Positions 29,627 through 41,648 of a stretch of 64,000 bases of DNA are shown here, in pieces. The stretch covers positions 19,114,001 through 19,178,000 of the forward strand of contig JAFFSR010000220.1 of assembly GCA_017163975.1 (NCBI GenBank). The letters run 5' to 3'. The notes below the pieces were generated by a model. The model was not told where the DNA came from and made no database searches. It worked only from the letters and a program-made list of their open reading frames with translations. The stretch's first letter is position 1; every line of letters starts with the position of its first letter. The DNA is from Anastatus disparis (lineage: Eukaryota > Arthropoda > Insecta > Hymenoptera > Eupelmidae). The translations under genes were made by a program, and so were the position numbers.

Positions 29627-32084
29627 GTCCACAAACTTTCGAATGTATTTAAATTTTTAACAATTAATCAAATAGTGCTGATAAAATTTAATTATATTTA
29701 TTCAATTAAACATTTATGCAATTATTCAAAAGTATTTCACAATATCATACGCAGTTTAAATTCGTTTTATTACATCTAATGTTTGTATTACTCGGAACGT
29801 AATCTTTGTATCAATTTCCTGGAATTATTGCAACAGTGTTGTCGGAAACTTTAAACATTAAATGTTATAAGTTCATTAGTTTAATTGACCTAAAATTGCA
29901 ATGTTATTGACCATTAAAGGCAACATTACAAACTTACTCTTTAATTATACCGTCATAATTTTCACGCCTAGAATAGCAATACAAATATCAAAGAAAATTA
30001 TTGAAATATTTCCGATAATCGTCGATTATTCAAAAGGTAATTACAATCATCAATAACTTCCGTCCTTGTTTTATGTCTCTCCGAAGCAAAAAAAAAAAAA
30101 TCGAAATACTTTAATACATATCTTTCCTCTCTTCTTTTTTTTTTCTCTTTATACCAATGTTTCATAGAATTCTCAAAAGCACAATCTATTACACGCAACA
30201 CTTAAAATCGATTAACTTCAATAAAGGTTGTTTGTAATTCAACACACGCGAGCGCTACCAGCAACATTGAACAAACATTAAAACACGAAGTAAGATCATC
30301 TCTCTATGACCTTGTGTTTCTCTCGCTCTTTTTTTTCTTCTTTTTTTTTCTCTTTTTTTTTGCTATATGGCTATATAAAATTACTAGGTGTATATATAGG
30401 TATGTAAAGTTGAGAAACTTTAGGGTGGCTGATTCAAGATTCTCGGAAAAGCCGCTTCGGTATGGAGCAAATGACATCCTCCTTTGTAAACTTCCCACGG
30501 GCAATGGGTCATTGTCTACGAAAAATTCGCGCGAATCAAACCTTGAGCAAACATACTATTTCACGCGTTTACTCGCTGGTACACATGTCACGCTATACCA
30601 CGACAATATAATACAGGTATTCTATATGCATAGCGCAAGGTGTACATATATTTATATAAAAAACTTTTTTTTTTATCATGTGAAAAGTAATGATTTTTCT
30701 TTCCTCGCGTCGTTGAATTCCGGGTATATTAAGATGACTTTCGGTGTAAATTCTTTAGTTTATTTTTTTTTTCTTTCTTTTTTTTCAATTAACGCGTTGC
30801 GTGCGCCTCTGGCAAAATTCTGAAGAATTGAATATTATATTCCAAAAACTGAATGTGTGTGCGGCGATACGTTGATATGATAGACGCCTCAGGGTGACGA
30901 ATTATTTATTATGTGTAAGAAAAAAGAAATAAAAAAAAAAAGGATTGATGGTGTAGTGTCTTAAATTGCGCAAGGATGAACTCACTCGCATATATTTGCA
31001 TTGGTCTGTTGGACTTTAGTTATTGTCCGAGGATATATGGTGTGCTATGAAAAAGCTCTTGAAGGATTGTTGACATTTTTATTGTGGGAGACAAGAAATT
31101 AATGTCTTGTAATGAATTATTTACTTATTATCTCTATGGTAAAGTGCCTTTTGTCATGAAAAAGTAAGGACTTTAGTTAATTATTATAATTAAAATAATT
31201 CGGTAGTTCGCGGAAAATATTAAAATTATTTTATATTCATGATTTTTATCGTAACGCAAACAATAAATGCTTTTGTTCTTACGATAAAAATTTTTTCCCT
31301 GTAAATCAAATATGTTCTTTTTTAAATTTCTTTTGAATTTTTAAAATTTTATATCAGAATTTTACTTGCATTCAAAAATACATAAATTATTCTATTTCTA
31401 ATTAAATAACAAAGGCGTTAAATTGAAAATGTGTAACAAGTTACTTGTTAACACGACAGAATTAATTAAAATTTCAAAATTTTCGACAAGGTCTAAAAAA
31501 TTTACCAAAACTTTGGTTAGACATTTTTTTTTCATCTTATTTCTACACATAAGGCAGTCTTCTTACGGATCGGTGCTTTCAAAAGTGTCCGAGGTTCCGC
31601 TCGACATGTCGCATAAAGGAAAGTATATAAAGTTTCTAAGGCAAAGTAATATAACAGCTGCGACTCTCTTTTCTCGACCTCGTCCCGGTTCAGTATATAT
31701 ACTACGTGTATATACACGTATAACGCGACCCTTTTGAGCTCTTTTACGATGCGCACACTTATAATGCTAATGTACGAGAAAGTACCCGAATTCGCGGAAC
31801 TCCCACTTAATTGGAAATGAAGCTGGTACTGTATGTGACATTTTTTATAGTTTTTTTTTTCTCTTAGATATTTTGTTGTGTCGGCATAAGTAATGAAGAA
31901 GGATATTATGTTTTACACATATTTAATCGAATGTTATGTTCAATTAAATATCATGTTAACTTTACAAGAAGTATTTAAAATTTAGATAAACATTATTCAA
32001 TATTTTATTTATGCTTATTTAAAATTTGAAATTAAAAACGCAAATATTCTTATATTATTTTGCATTATAACGATAATATTTGTA
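29627..32084. other. Noncoding stretch with cores near 30.5 and 31.7 kb
   Basis: Holds the longest open frame of the window (30314-30823, 169 codons). It starts in a poly-T run and has no recognisable domain. The skew switch is very clear: A/C-rich at 29890-30290 with an A13 run, T/G-rich at 30850-31170 after T-rich runs. The 18-bp palindrome lies in the second core. Confidence 0.55.
31703..31720. repeat. Perfect 18-bp palindrome
   Basis: tacgtgtatatacacgta is its own reverse complement. It lies in one of the GC-richer cores, where similar tatacgta-type strings recur. Possible roles are a dimeric transcription-factor site or a cruciform-prone centre; no specific factor is claimed. Confidence 0.6.
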
Positions 32085-32260
32085 GGTCGTCAGTGGCTCA
32101 GTCAGTAGAGTGATGGATTGGTAATCTCGAGGTTCCGAGTTCGAATCCCGCTCTCAGCCGATTTATACAAGCACCACTGTACTCTACATGTGCTTTGTTC
32201 ACAAACACATTGACGACCTCCGTCGCTAATTAGCGTCGAAATGATAGCATAAATTATATT
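32085..32260 (+). mobile_element. tRNA-derived SINE, copy with well-kept promoter boxes
   Basis: A box tggctcagtcag at 32094-32105; anticodon loop ttggtaa at 32118-32124 (anticodon GGT, threonine type); B box agttcgaatcc at 32138-32148; tRNA-like part ends near 32159. The body has tacaagcaccactgtactct and acatgtgctttgttcacaaa, then the perfect 12-bp palindrome cgctaattagcg at 32224-32235 and an AT-rich end. The acceptor stem does not pair (ggtcgtc against the 3' side) and two T-stem pairs are lost. It is therefore a SINE head and not a working tRNA gene, although a tRNA scanner may call it. Confidence 0.9.
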
Positions 32261-33042
32261 TTCTTAATTATAGTAATTATATCATTCTTTCAAACAAAAG
32301 ATTTTTAATTTTATTTTGCAGAATAACTGTTAATTCTAAGCGTGATTCAATTTGAATTTTGAAATTAAATAAACAAACTTTTAAAAATAGTACATTTTAG
32401 GCAAATATTATACTATATTTAAAAAAAAAAATTTTTAAGCTGTCAATCTAGAAATATTTTATATACTAAATTATACTATCGAAATCGTATTACTTATCGG
32501 TTTTTTTATTATTTATTCTAAAATATTCCGAAATATTTTAAATCTTATTTTAAATTTACCAAATTACTTGCCAGGCTCATAGATAAATATTTTATGATAT
32601 TGTTATAAGCTAAAAAGTTCATAACATCTGTATTTTCTAAATTTATTGCTTAATATACTATTTTATAGTACAATTTTTAAAAAGAGAATTCAGAAGTAAA
32701 TGGCATAGAATTGTTACCATGTTCTCATTTGAAATATACAATAACAAATGAATATAGAGCGATACTTTGCACTCTCGACAACTTCATACAAAAGGAATTT
32801 TTGTAAACGGAAGTTAGCGATGTTTATACTAATAATTTTATTTAAAAAATCAAACTTTAACTCAATAATTATAATTTAATTATTTTATCAATGATTTTTA
32901 TTATTAAATTTTAAATCGATGATTTTATTTAATCATATTATAGTAAATCAAATCTCGTTTCTCGCCAATCATATGATTCTATTCAACGCACCAATCACGT
33001 TCTTAGTATAAAATGTTTCACAACATCCGGCCATCGTTTTTT

Positions 33043-33544
33043 TAAAAGAGGATTGAGCTAGAAAAAATTTGAAAAAAGATTTGGAAAGGGCTTAAAAAAT
33101 GCTATTTGCAGCTATTTTTACAAAAAATTTTAAATTATTTTTTGTCAAATTTTAATCATATAAAGTTATCGATCTAATACTTTTGCAGTTGTAAAAAACA
33201 CTTGAATAGCAAGTAGAAAATAATCGCTGGTGCAAAACTTTTGATTTCTATGATATAATTTTTGCAAAATAAATCTTTTTGTTGTTTCATACTTTATTAT
33301 GTTTTATTATTAATAATGAATAGTTATAATTTCCTACTAAAATTAAATCACTACTTCACCAGCGATTATTTTCTACTTGCTATTCAAGTGTTTTTTACAA
33401 CTGCAAAAGTATTAGATCGATATCTTTATATGATTAAAACTTGACAAAAAATAATTAAAATATTTTTGTAAAAATAGCTGCAAATAGCATTTTTTAAGCT
33501 CTTTCAAAATCTTTTTTCAAATTTTTTCTAGCTCAATTATTTAA
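33043..33544. mobile_element. Long foldback element, arms about 180 bp, about 97 % identical
   Basis: The left arm (33053-33232) is the reverse complement of the right arm (33357-33537) with only about six mismatches seen over 180 bp. The spacer is about 124 bp and AT-rich. Outer flanks carry TTAA on both sides (33043-33046 and 33541-33544), possibly a target duplication, though AT-richness makes this weak. The arms begin attgagctag and end taatcgctggtg on the spacer side. There is no coding capacity. It may be a foldback/MITE-type transposon or a long hairpin-RNA locus. Near-identity of the arms means recent origin, gene conversion between arms, or selection on pairing. Confidence 0.85.
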
Positions 33545-33598
33545 AAAACTACAGCTGATTGAAGAAAAATACAAAAATGAAAAAAATTTCAAAATTGC

Positions 33599-33703
33599 CA
33601 AAGCGATTATTTTTTTTTTAAATATCGTTAAAAAAATGTAAGTAAGCTAAAAAGAAAGCATTTAAAGAATACTTTAAAATGCTTTTTTCAAATTTTTTTC
33701 TAG
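33599..33703. repeat. Diverged third copy of the foldback right arm
   Basis: Downstream of the foldback, in the same orientation as its right arm, the sequence starts agcgattatt (33600s) and ends with a block close to cttttttcaaattttttctag (33679-33703 against 33507-33531). Between them, gcattt..aa...ctttaaaa is comparable to the arm interior, but the middle is shortened. It is clearly older than the near-identical arms. This suggests the locus formed from a tandem or nested copy that later inverted. Confidence 0.5.
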
Positions 33704-33829
33704 GATGAAAATTGAAGAAAATACGCTTTTTCAAAGTCGGAGCAAAAATTTGATAACCTGCTCAGAATTATTGCCCGGTACTGTATTTGAAATTGAATTA
33801 TTAGTAGAATAAAGATGTTGTTCAGTCAG

Positions 33830-33872
33830 ACTTCTTGAAATGTCTGTCAAAATAGCAAACATTTCAAGAAGT
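33830..33872. repeat. Perfect 14-bp hairpin
   Basis: The arms acttcttgaaatgt (33830-33843) and acatttcaagaagt (33859-33872) pair perfectly around a 15-nt loop. It sits about 300 bp past the long foldback and may be part of the same composite repeat. It is too short for a typical microRNA precursor unless flanking bases also pair, which I do not see clearly. Confidence 0.6.
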
Positions 33873-36800
33873 TTAAATTTTAGTAATCATTTGTGAAAAA
33901 AAAATTTAAAAATCTCTCATACAACCAGAAAATTCCAGAACATAACAAAAAAAATTAGTGAGTAAAACACAACAAAAACCAAACAAAATCAATACAACCG
34001 ATATTCGCACATACGCATCTCTCTTCCCAATGGCATAGCTATAATCGAGAGCCATTTGTACCCAAGCAAAATGTAAGTTAAATCTCACGAGCAAAGACAT
34101 ATGAGAATCGTTCTTTGATGCATTTGCCGCGTGTTATACATGAAAACTTTTCTCGAGACATTAAGTCTTTCGTCGTCTTGTGCTTTGTATATACGGCGAA
34201 GAGTTAAGAAAAATCTTTACCAAGTATAAGAGGGAGGATTATTCATTGATTTTTCCCCAAGCTCAGGGAATATCAGAAGACTGTTGAGAAAATGAAAAGA
34301 TGAAAACGTGCATGAGAAAAATCTTTGCGAGAAGTTTTTAAAAGGGATCATGTATTATTGATGAGGAAATGTGTACTTTTATACGTGTTTATGAGAGGTG
34401 AAAAATTTTGAAAATTATATTTGTTCTGTCAAAATATATTGAGTAATGAATATTGAAAATTTTTGTTTACTAAAAAATTATTATAATTATAAATAATAAA
34501 TAAAGAAGTAATTAAATTGTTTTTAATTATGGCATATTCTAAATATACCATAACCAAAATAACGTAACGATATTTAAAGAAAATATTGCATAAAATTATT
34601 TAATTTAAAAATAACTTCCACTTTTATCTTTCGATCTATAAAAGAATAACAAATATTATCCCGCTGGAAGGTAACGATGTATTAATAAACGATACAAATA
34701 AACCCAGCCAAAAATGGAATATAAGGTTAAATAAAACGGATTCTTTGTAATATAAATATGCATACAAATCCGTTACATTTTTGTACATCAAAGAATCAAG
34801 AATAAATTTTGTGGTTGAAATAAAAAAAAATAGAGTAATTCGTACCCCCTTGATCTTTATTTTGATTCCCAAGAAGAAGACTAAACCCTGCCCCCCTTCT
34901 TCTCCTTCTTCTTCTTCGGTACGAGAGAATACAAAAACAATTGATCGGTACGACTTATTCTGGTTAGGCTCTTTTGATTCTGATTGCAAAGATTTAAATC
35001 CTTCTGTGCCGTCTATATGTGTGTACACGTTGTTTGGAGGAAGAAAAAGATATACACTGGCGCCTAATGGCTCTGTCTTGTACTAAAAATATTCTCTTTG
35101 AAATTTCCCATCTGAATTCTCTCTTTCTGTTAGTTTCTCTCTTTTTTTTTCCTTTTTTTCTTTTATTTTACTTTGAATGTTTTGTTTCTTCTATTTCCCT
35201 TCGCCTACCGCAAAACAGCAAACCTCGACACAAACCGAGAACGTTATGCTACTTTCGACGATTAAAATAACATAGACGTTTTCCATCCTTTGATTATATT
35301 CTCATTTACCTTGAAATCATTAAATTTTATACCCTATATAACTAAGTGCTCGTAAAAAATTAATACTTTGCAAATGCGCGAATCATAAGTTTGGAGAGAA
35401 AATAAATTATTTATTTATGCTTGGAATAATCTATTTTTTTCTATTTTTTTGTTCATCTATTAGAAGCTAATGTTTCCTCATTAAATAATTTAAAATCCTT
35501 AATCTGATGTTTTATATCAATTTAATTCTTTCGTGAATCATTAATGAAATTAATTATTTATGAAACGTTATGACGAAGAAGTGGTACGATTCGTTAATAA
35601 TCAATAATTATGAACTAATTACTGCGATTTGTCAAATTCTTTATTTACTTAAGACATTTGCAACTCGAATTCTGCATATTTTATTTCAATTAAAAATTTT
35701 TAATTTACAAAAATCATTGAACTAATCATTTATTTTATTGATTCATATATTTTAGTAAAACCAAATCGACTGTTACTTTTTATTAAATAATGAATTTTTT
35801 CGAAAAAAGTAAATGGAGTTATTCAAGTATATTTTTGGTGTAAAATAATGAAATCAAATTTTAACTTCAAAATATATAATCATTCGAATGAATATGTCCA
35901 ATAATTAAATTAATTTTTTTGTATTTGTGACAACTTGGTTTTGTTATTTAAATATTTATCGTGTACAAATTTATAAAATCTTTAATTAAAGAAAAAATAA
36001 ACTGCTAAAATACAAATTTAGAAATGATAAAATAAAAAAATTTTTGAGTAAAAATACATAATTTTGATTTGTAAAACGTTGCAATTAAAGATCTTTCAGC
36101 ATACTTGCCGCATATTTTCGCAAAAATCATTGCCTCAAGCCATCGCTCCCTCCCCTACTTTTCTCTTATACATCGTCGCGTTGATTTATAATCCCCATGA
36201 CAATAAATAATAAACGAATAACCAAAAATAAAGTTCAGTAGCTCGGCATACCGAGAGTCGGTTAGTTTTTCATTCGTGTTCAGGCGTTAAAGTACATATA
36301 CAAAAGCTCTCGAAAAACCCGAAGCCAGAATACCACAAGGGAGAGCGAGAGAGAGAACGCGATATCTGGATCTTTTTCTTTTTCTTATTTTGACGCGACG
36401 TTTGTTGTTTCTTCGGTAAAGTATAGCGAGGAACGCGCATGGAACGCGTATATAACCGCAAGCAAGAAACCACACATACACGCACACATCAAAAATCGCT
36501 CTAATTTCTCTCTTCCAGCAGAGAAAAAAAAGAAAGAGTGAGAAAAGAAAAAGAAGCTTTAACGTGTACAGAACAAATTAACGGTCTTTTACCTTCTGAA
36601 GTGACCCATTTCAGTTTGGTGTTCCCGGACACCCAAGGGTGATGAATTTCATTGGCTTCTGTCTTACTCTTTACTTATTTGCTCTCGACTCGCTTTTTTT
36701 TTCTTTCCTTTTTTTTTTTTGTCATTTGCGCACACCATCGCTGATTTCTTTTTGGCTACTTGTTTACGCTACCTTTTTTTTTTGTTTTACTCCGCTGATA

Positions 36801-39800
36801 CTTGGAGAATATAACATTTCTCTGGTACGTTTAATGTTTTTCTTTCCGAAGTTTTTTAAGAAGCATTTCTTTTTTATGTACGTTGATATCGTTTAGTTAC
36901 TACTTTTCAGATTTCTTACTACGTGACGTTTGTGAAAATTGTTACGTTCGTGAAATGTACTAATTTACTTTCTCTTGTTGTTTGATCTTTTTATTTAATT
37001 TTGTAATTGGGGATGTAAAAATTTTCATTAATCTTTAATAATACAAGTTACAAAAAGAATATTGTTCTAAAAGCAATTGAAATTGTATCAAGTTTATCAA
37101 ATTTTATTGAATAACTTGTTAAAATTGAATCATTTCCTAAAAAGCTTATTCATTATCAGCAGAAAAAATTTAAGTTAATTAGATTACAAAAATAACTTCT
37201 CTATTGTTTCCCATGGTTAAAAAATTTCTTCAATTTTAATAAAAAGCAAACGTAATCTAAATTTATTACGTATCACAGTATACAATATTAAGTATTAAGA
37301 CATTAAGCTAAACATTTTAATATTCATCAAGTAAAAGTTCAAACAAAGTATAATATCTTAAATTGCCAATTTATGCAATCGATGAACCTAATGTACAATC
37401 TACATAAAATCAATTTTGCCAAAGGTATTTCTGTTACAAAGTACACCGATTATAAAAAAGTACAAACTTATAGTAGCAGCTCGATACCTAAACCAACGTC
37501 TAACGTATCGTAGAAGCCACCATTACACAAACTATTTTCAGATCGAAAGAAAAAAAAAACAAATAAAAATTGTTCTTTTGCCAAGTTTCCATTTCCAAGA
37601 GGTCGTATAGAGAGAAAAATCAAAGTCATTAAAAATCATAAGATCAATTTAACCGGTGTACAATATTCTTTGTAAAAGAATAGCTTCCATATAGACGTAA
37701 TGTTAAAGTTACTTCGGTAGATACGTAATTAGCGTCCTTGTAATATCGGCTAAAGTTCTTTTACCGCTTTCAGCCAAGAATAACGTCTCTTTACGATATA
37801 AGATAATCTAACGAACTAATCATAGCGGTGCATTCTCTTGATCGTTCATAAGAATGATTATGTTTTTTTTTTTTTTTTGAGAAATCCTTATCGAGAAGGT
37901 TGGGTTTTATACCAAATTATCACGTAATTTCATTCTTGATTCGTCGCTTATGCAATCCAATAAAGTTGCAACTATGTAATTTTCGCTTGCTGGTGTGCCC
38001 CGTGTATCTCGTAATATACACAGAGTTTAGGTTAAATTCCTTTTTTTTTTTTTTTTAATAAGGATTGAAATTTTAAAACAATTTATTTTTATATAAAGTA
38101 CAGATAGGTTAATGAGCGAAGAACATTGAATTTCAAAGATTTAATAATTTAAAAGTGGCGATTTAAAGAAAATTCTTTAAAAGTATAATGGAAAAATTAT
38201 ATCGTTTAATTTTACAAAATATCATTATAAAAGTTGATAGAGTAATAGAAAGTTAAGGTTTTTTATTTAAGATTTAAGGAGAAAATTTTTAATAATGCTG
38301 AATTGATAAGCAATTCTTTTGTTTTAGATAATTGATGGTATTTGATTTATTATACAATTACTTTCGAGATTTTATAAAATATTAAATTCTAGGTAATTTT
38401 CTCAATATGCATTTTAACATTATCGTTAAATTATCTAAAATAAAAAATTTTAATTTTGAAAAGAATAATGCTTTTGAAAATTCAAGTCACGATCGCTGTT
38501 ATTGCGCTAAAATAATGTGAGCTCGTTGAATTTTTGTTCTTAAATTATGTTTAAATGATTACACAAAATAATATCAAAACTTTATTTCAATCCAAAGGTA
38601 ATTTTTAAAATGTGTAATTCAATTTTCGAAAAGATATATTGATTGAATTTTATTCTCATCTCAATATCGTACAAGATTGTCAATAATATTTAAGAATAAT
38701 CACGATCTTTACTGGTTACAGTAAAATGTTAATGAATTGACAATAAGTGTTTTTATAAGGAAAAAAATTTTAAATGTAGATGCCTAGAACGAAATTTTTC
38801 ACATACTTTTTATATCTTATCTTATAAAAAATATAACTGTTCATTACTGATTACATGGCTTATGATATAACGTATGAGTCTAATAGTAGATACGGATAAT
38901 ATCAAAACATTTTTTTCAAAATTATTTTTTAAAAACACGGTGATATGAATTATTGATGTAGCGTTACAATGACTGATTTAGTATAGTGCATTTATTATAA
39001 ATAACCCAGTCACCATGTGATGATTAAAATGTACAAGTTGATAAATAACTTATATATCAATTCATGTGACCTTTTTTCCTTCAGTAAATATACAATGTTT
39101 TCTTAATTATAATAATTATGAATTCCCAGCATACCGCAGCCCTCTATTTTTCAAATAAAAATATATCATTCTGCGCTCTGCAATAATGCATGAATCTTTA
39201 CCGCAAAACGAAGAAAAAAGAGATCGACCACACCAGAGAGCCACACATGCTATCCTAGTTTATTTTTTTCCCTTTCTTCTATAAGCCCCCATGAATTAGT
39301 CAAAACACGTGTTATTCGTAATATCTTTTTCTCTTTTTCCTTTATTTCTTTCATTTTTACATTCGATGAGAGGGGTCCAAGGCTCAAAGCAACAACAAAG
39401 GACTAAACACTAAAACGAGCTCCAGCTGTGTTAGAGAATCTGCAAAATTTTCGATATATACTTGTTGTTTATATATATATATGAATTTACATTATACCGG
39501 AAGTATTCACCGCGTCTCGGATCATAAATGTTTCCTCGTTATTACGTACTACAGATACATGTACTATAAGTTTCTATATATATGCTCGTGACATAACTCA
39601 ATTTTGAAACAACAAATAACAAAATTCCTTTTGTTTGTGTTCAGGTTTGTTATATGCGATCTGTATAAATCGTTTAATATCCTCTCAAACAAAAGGAGGG
39701 AAATAGCCTTGTTCCTTTATTGAGTATGCAAGTATGATGAAGGTTGGACGAAATTTGTTATTGAAATTTTAGTCTATATAAGATGACATGTTACGTCACG

Positions 39801-41454
39801 CAGTTAATAAACATGATAGTTAATATTTTGAATATTAAATTCAAAATTTTGATACAGTCATATTACGGTATTATCAATATCATTCTTTTTATTTAGAAAA
39901 TTTTCTGTTTCAATAAAAATAAGGGAAACAAAAAATTCATGATGTATAATTTATGTTCATCTAACGAGATGATGCAATGAGTGATTTATATTATCTACAT
40001 TTTCAATATTATGTTCTCTCTAAGCATTAACATTATGTACCTCTGGTGAAAGTAATAATTTTTTTCTTCTCTTTTACTTTGTTTCAGGTAAGTGTCGATA
40101 TAGCGAAATTTCACATACACAAAAATTACCGTGTGAGAAATCATACGTACAGTCAGAACGGAGTGCGAAAGTGAGAGCTTTATATACCTGTAATGTACGT
40201 AAGTGGCATAGAAAGTTTTATAGATTAACAATGTAATCGAAATATCACGTTTGGTTATACGCGAGAAGCGTGAAATCATTTTTATATAATTTAAGTATGA
40301 AAATTACTTTATGAGAAGAAAAAAAGTTAATGAGATTATTTTGCCAAGATGTATAAGGATTCGATTTTGTTTCCTTATTACATACGGATTTTATATTGTA
40401 AAATAAAAAAATACAATTTTTAATTTGAAATTTATGTTTTAACTAGTTCCGGATTTAAATTGAAAGTAAAATTTTCGTTTTTTTTTATATGATTTCAGAA
40501 AAATTAATCACTTATATATATATATAAAAATCTTTTAAGTATATCTTAATAATTTTTCAATGTTTTTAAAAATATTCAAAAGTAATTATTGTTAAAAGGT
40601 TTATTTCAATATTTTTGGTTTAAACGTCTTAAGAGTAGTAGTGCTAATTTAAAATTTTTATGAAAATCAATATGACATTACATTTTTCATTACACAAATT
40701 TGATCAGTTGTATTGTCAAGTTTTTACAGCAATCACATATTTTTTATATTTATTAAAAAAAAAATAGTCATTAATAAGATCACTAAAAAGTTTTTAAATA
40801 ATTCAAAATATATCCTTGATTATTTAAACAATCCAAAAGCAAAATCAACAACTCATTACAAAGAGAAACTAACTGCCATATCTTTTAAATAAAAAGTACC
40901 AATTCGAAAATAAAAACGTCGTTGTAAATCGAGTTCACTCACGAATCTATCGGCAAAAGCTTCGCTAATGAAGAGCTTTACTTAACCATCGAGACCTAGA
41001 AAAAAAGGGCGAGAAACGAAAGGAGGTCGAATCGAAGTTTAAGCAGTTTCCAAGTACCCGATATATATTCTTTATACTCTTACTCGTTACATATATGTAC
41101 GACAATTCTCTCATCCCTTTTAGACACAACAAAATGCCGTTGTTATAGTCTTACTGACTTGTGTGTACGCAGGAGAAAAGAGGTGATCTTGTATACATGA
41201 GATTTTTCACGTCAATTTGGCTGACAGTAAAATAGAAATTATTAAAATTCTGAGAATTTATTTTATTTTACATTTAAAATATAGACAATTTTTAAAAGAC
41301 AAGGATAAGAATAAAAATTATAAAATATTTAAAATCGCGATTATTATCCACTATTTGAAAAAAATCATAAAATTTAGAAATATTTTACTCAAAAACAAAA
41401 TTAATATTTAAAAAAAAATTACCATATCAAATGGTTAATAAGAATATTTTATAT
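33873..41454. other. Noncoding stretch with cores near 34.1, 35.0, 36.5, 37.9, 39.4 and 41.0 kb
   Basis: The 36.08-36.93 kb core is a clear example of the module: cytosine- and adenine-rich on the left (cacacatacacgcacacatc), purine runs, then T-rich runs on the right from 36690. The 39.12-39.8 kb core is similar. A T17-type run lies at 38040-38056. No gene recognised; AT-rich spacers in between carry nothing I can assign. Confidence 0.55.
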
Positions 41455-41648
41455 ATTTTTTTTTATTAACGTCGCTTTATTTATGCTGCCATTGCAACGC
41501 TAATTAGCGACGGGGGTTTTCAGTGTGTTTGTAAACAAAGCACATGTAACGTACAGTGGTGCTTGTATGAATTTGCTAGGGCCGGGATTCGAACTCGGGT
41601 TCTCGAGATTACGAATCCGTCGCTCTACCCACTGAGCCACTGAAGACC
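41455..41648 (-). mobile_element. tRNA-derived SINE, minus-strand copy
   Basis: The reverse complement begins ggtcttcag and has a perfect consensus A box, tggctcagtggg. The anticodon loop is ttcgtaa (CGT) and the B box agttcgaatcc. The T stem is better preserved than in the other copies. The body contains acatgtgctttgtttacaaa, the 12-bp palindrome cgctaattagcg at 41498-41509, and the end agcgacgttaataa followed by an A run (T run 41455-41464 on the plus strand). The best promoter boxes of the four copies suggest it is the youngest. Confidence 0.9.

Noticed and set aside
32085..32160. Threonine tRNA gene
   Set aside because: A and B boxes are good but the acceptor stem and part of the T stem do not pair, and the same head is followed by a shared SINE body at four loci.
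36560..36645. Short frame ending in double stop that reads like a C-terminal exon
   Set aside because: The only acceptor is preceded by purine-rich DNA, and no upstream exon in matching phase was found.
36639..36896. Hydrophobic ORF suggesting a membrane protein
   Set aside because: Almost all Phe/Leu from T-rich tracts that are typical of the right side of the composition modules.
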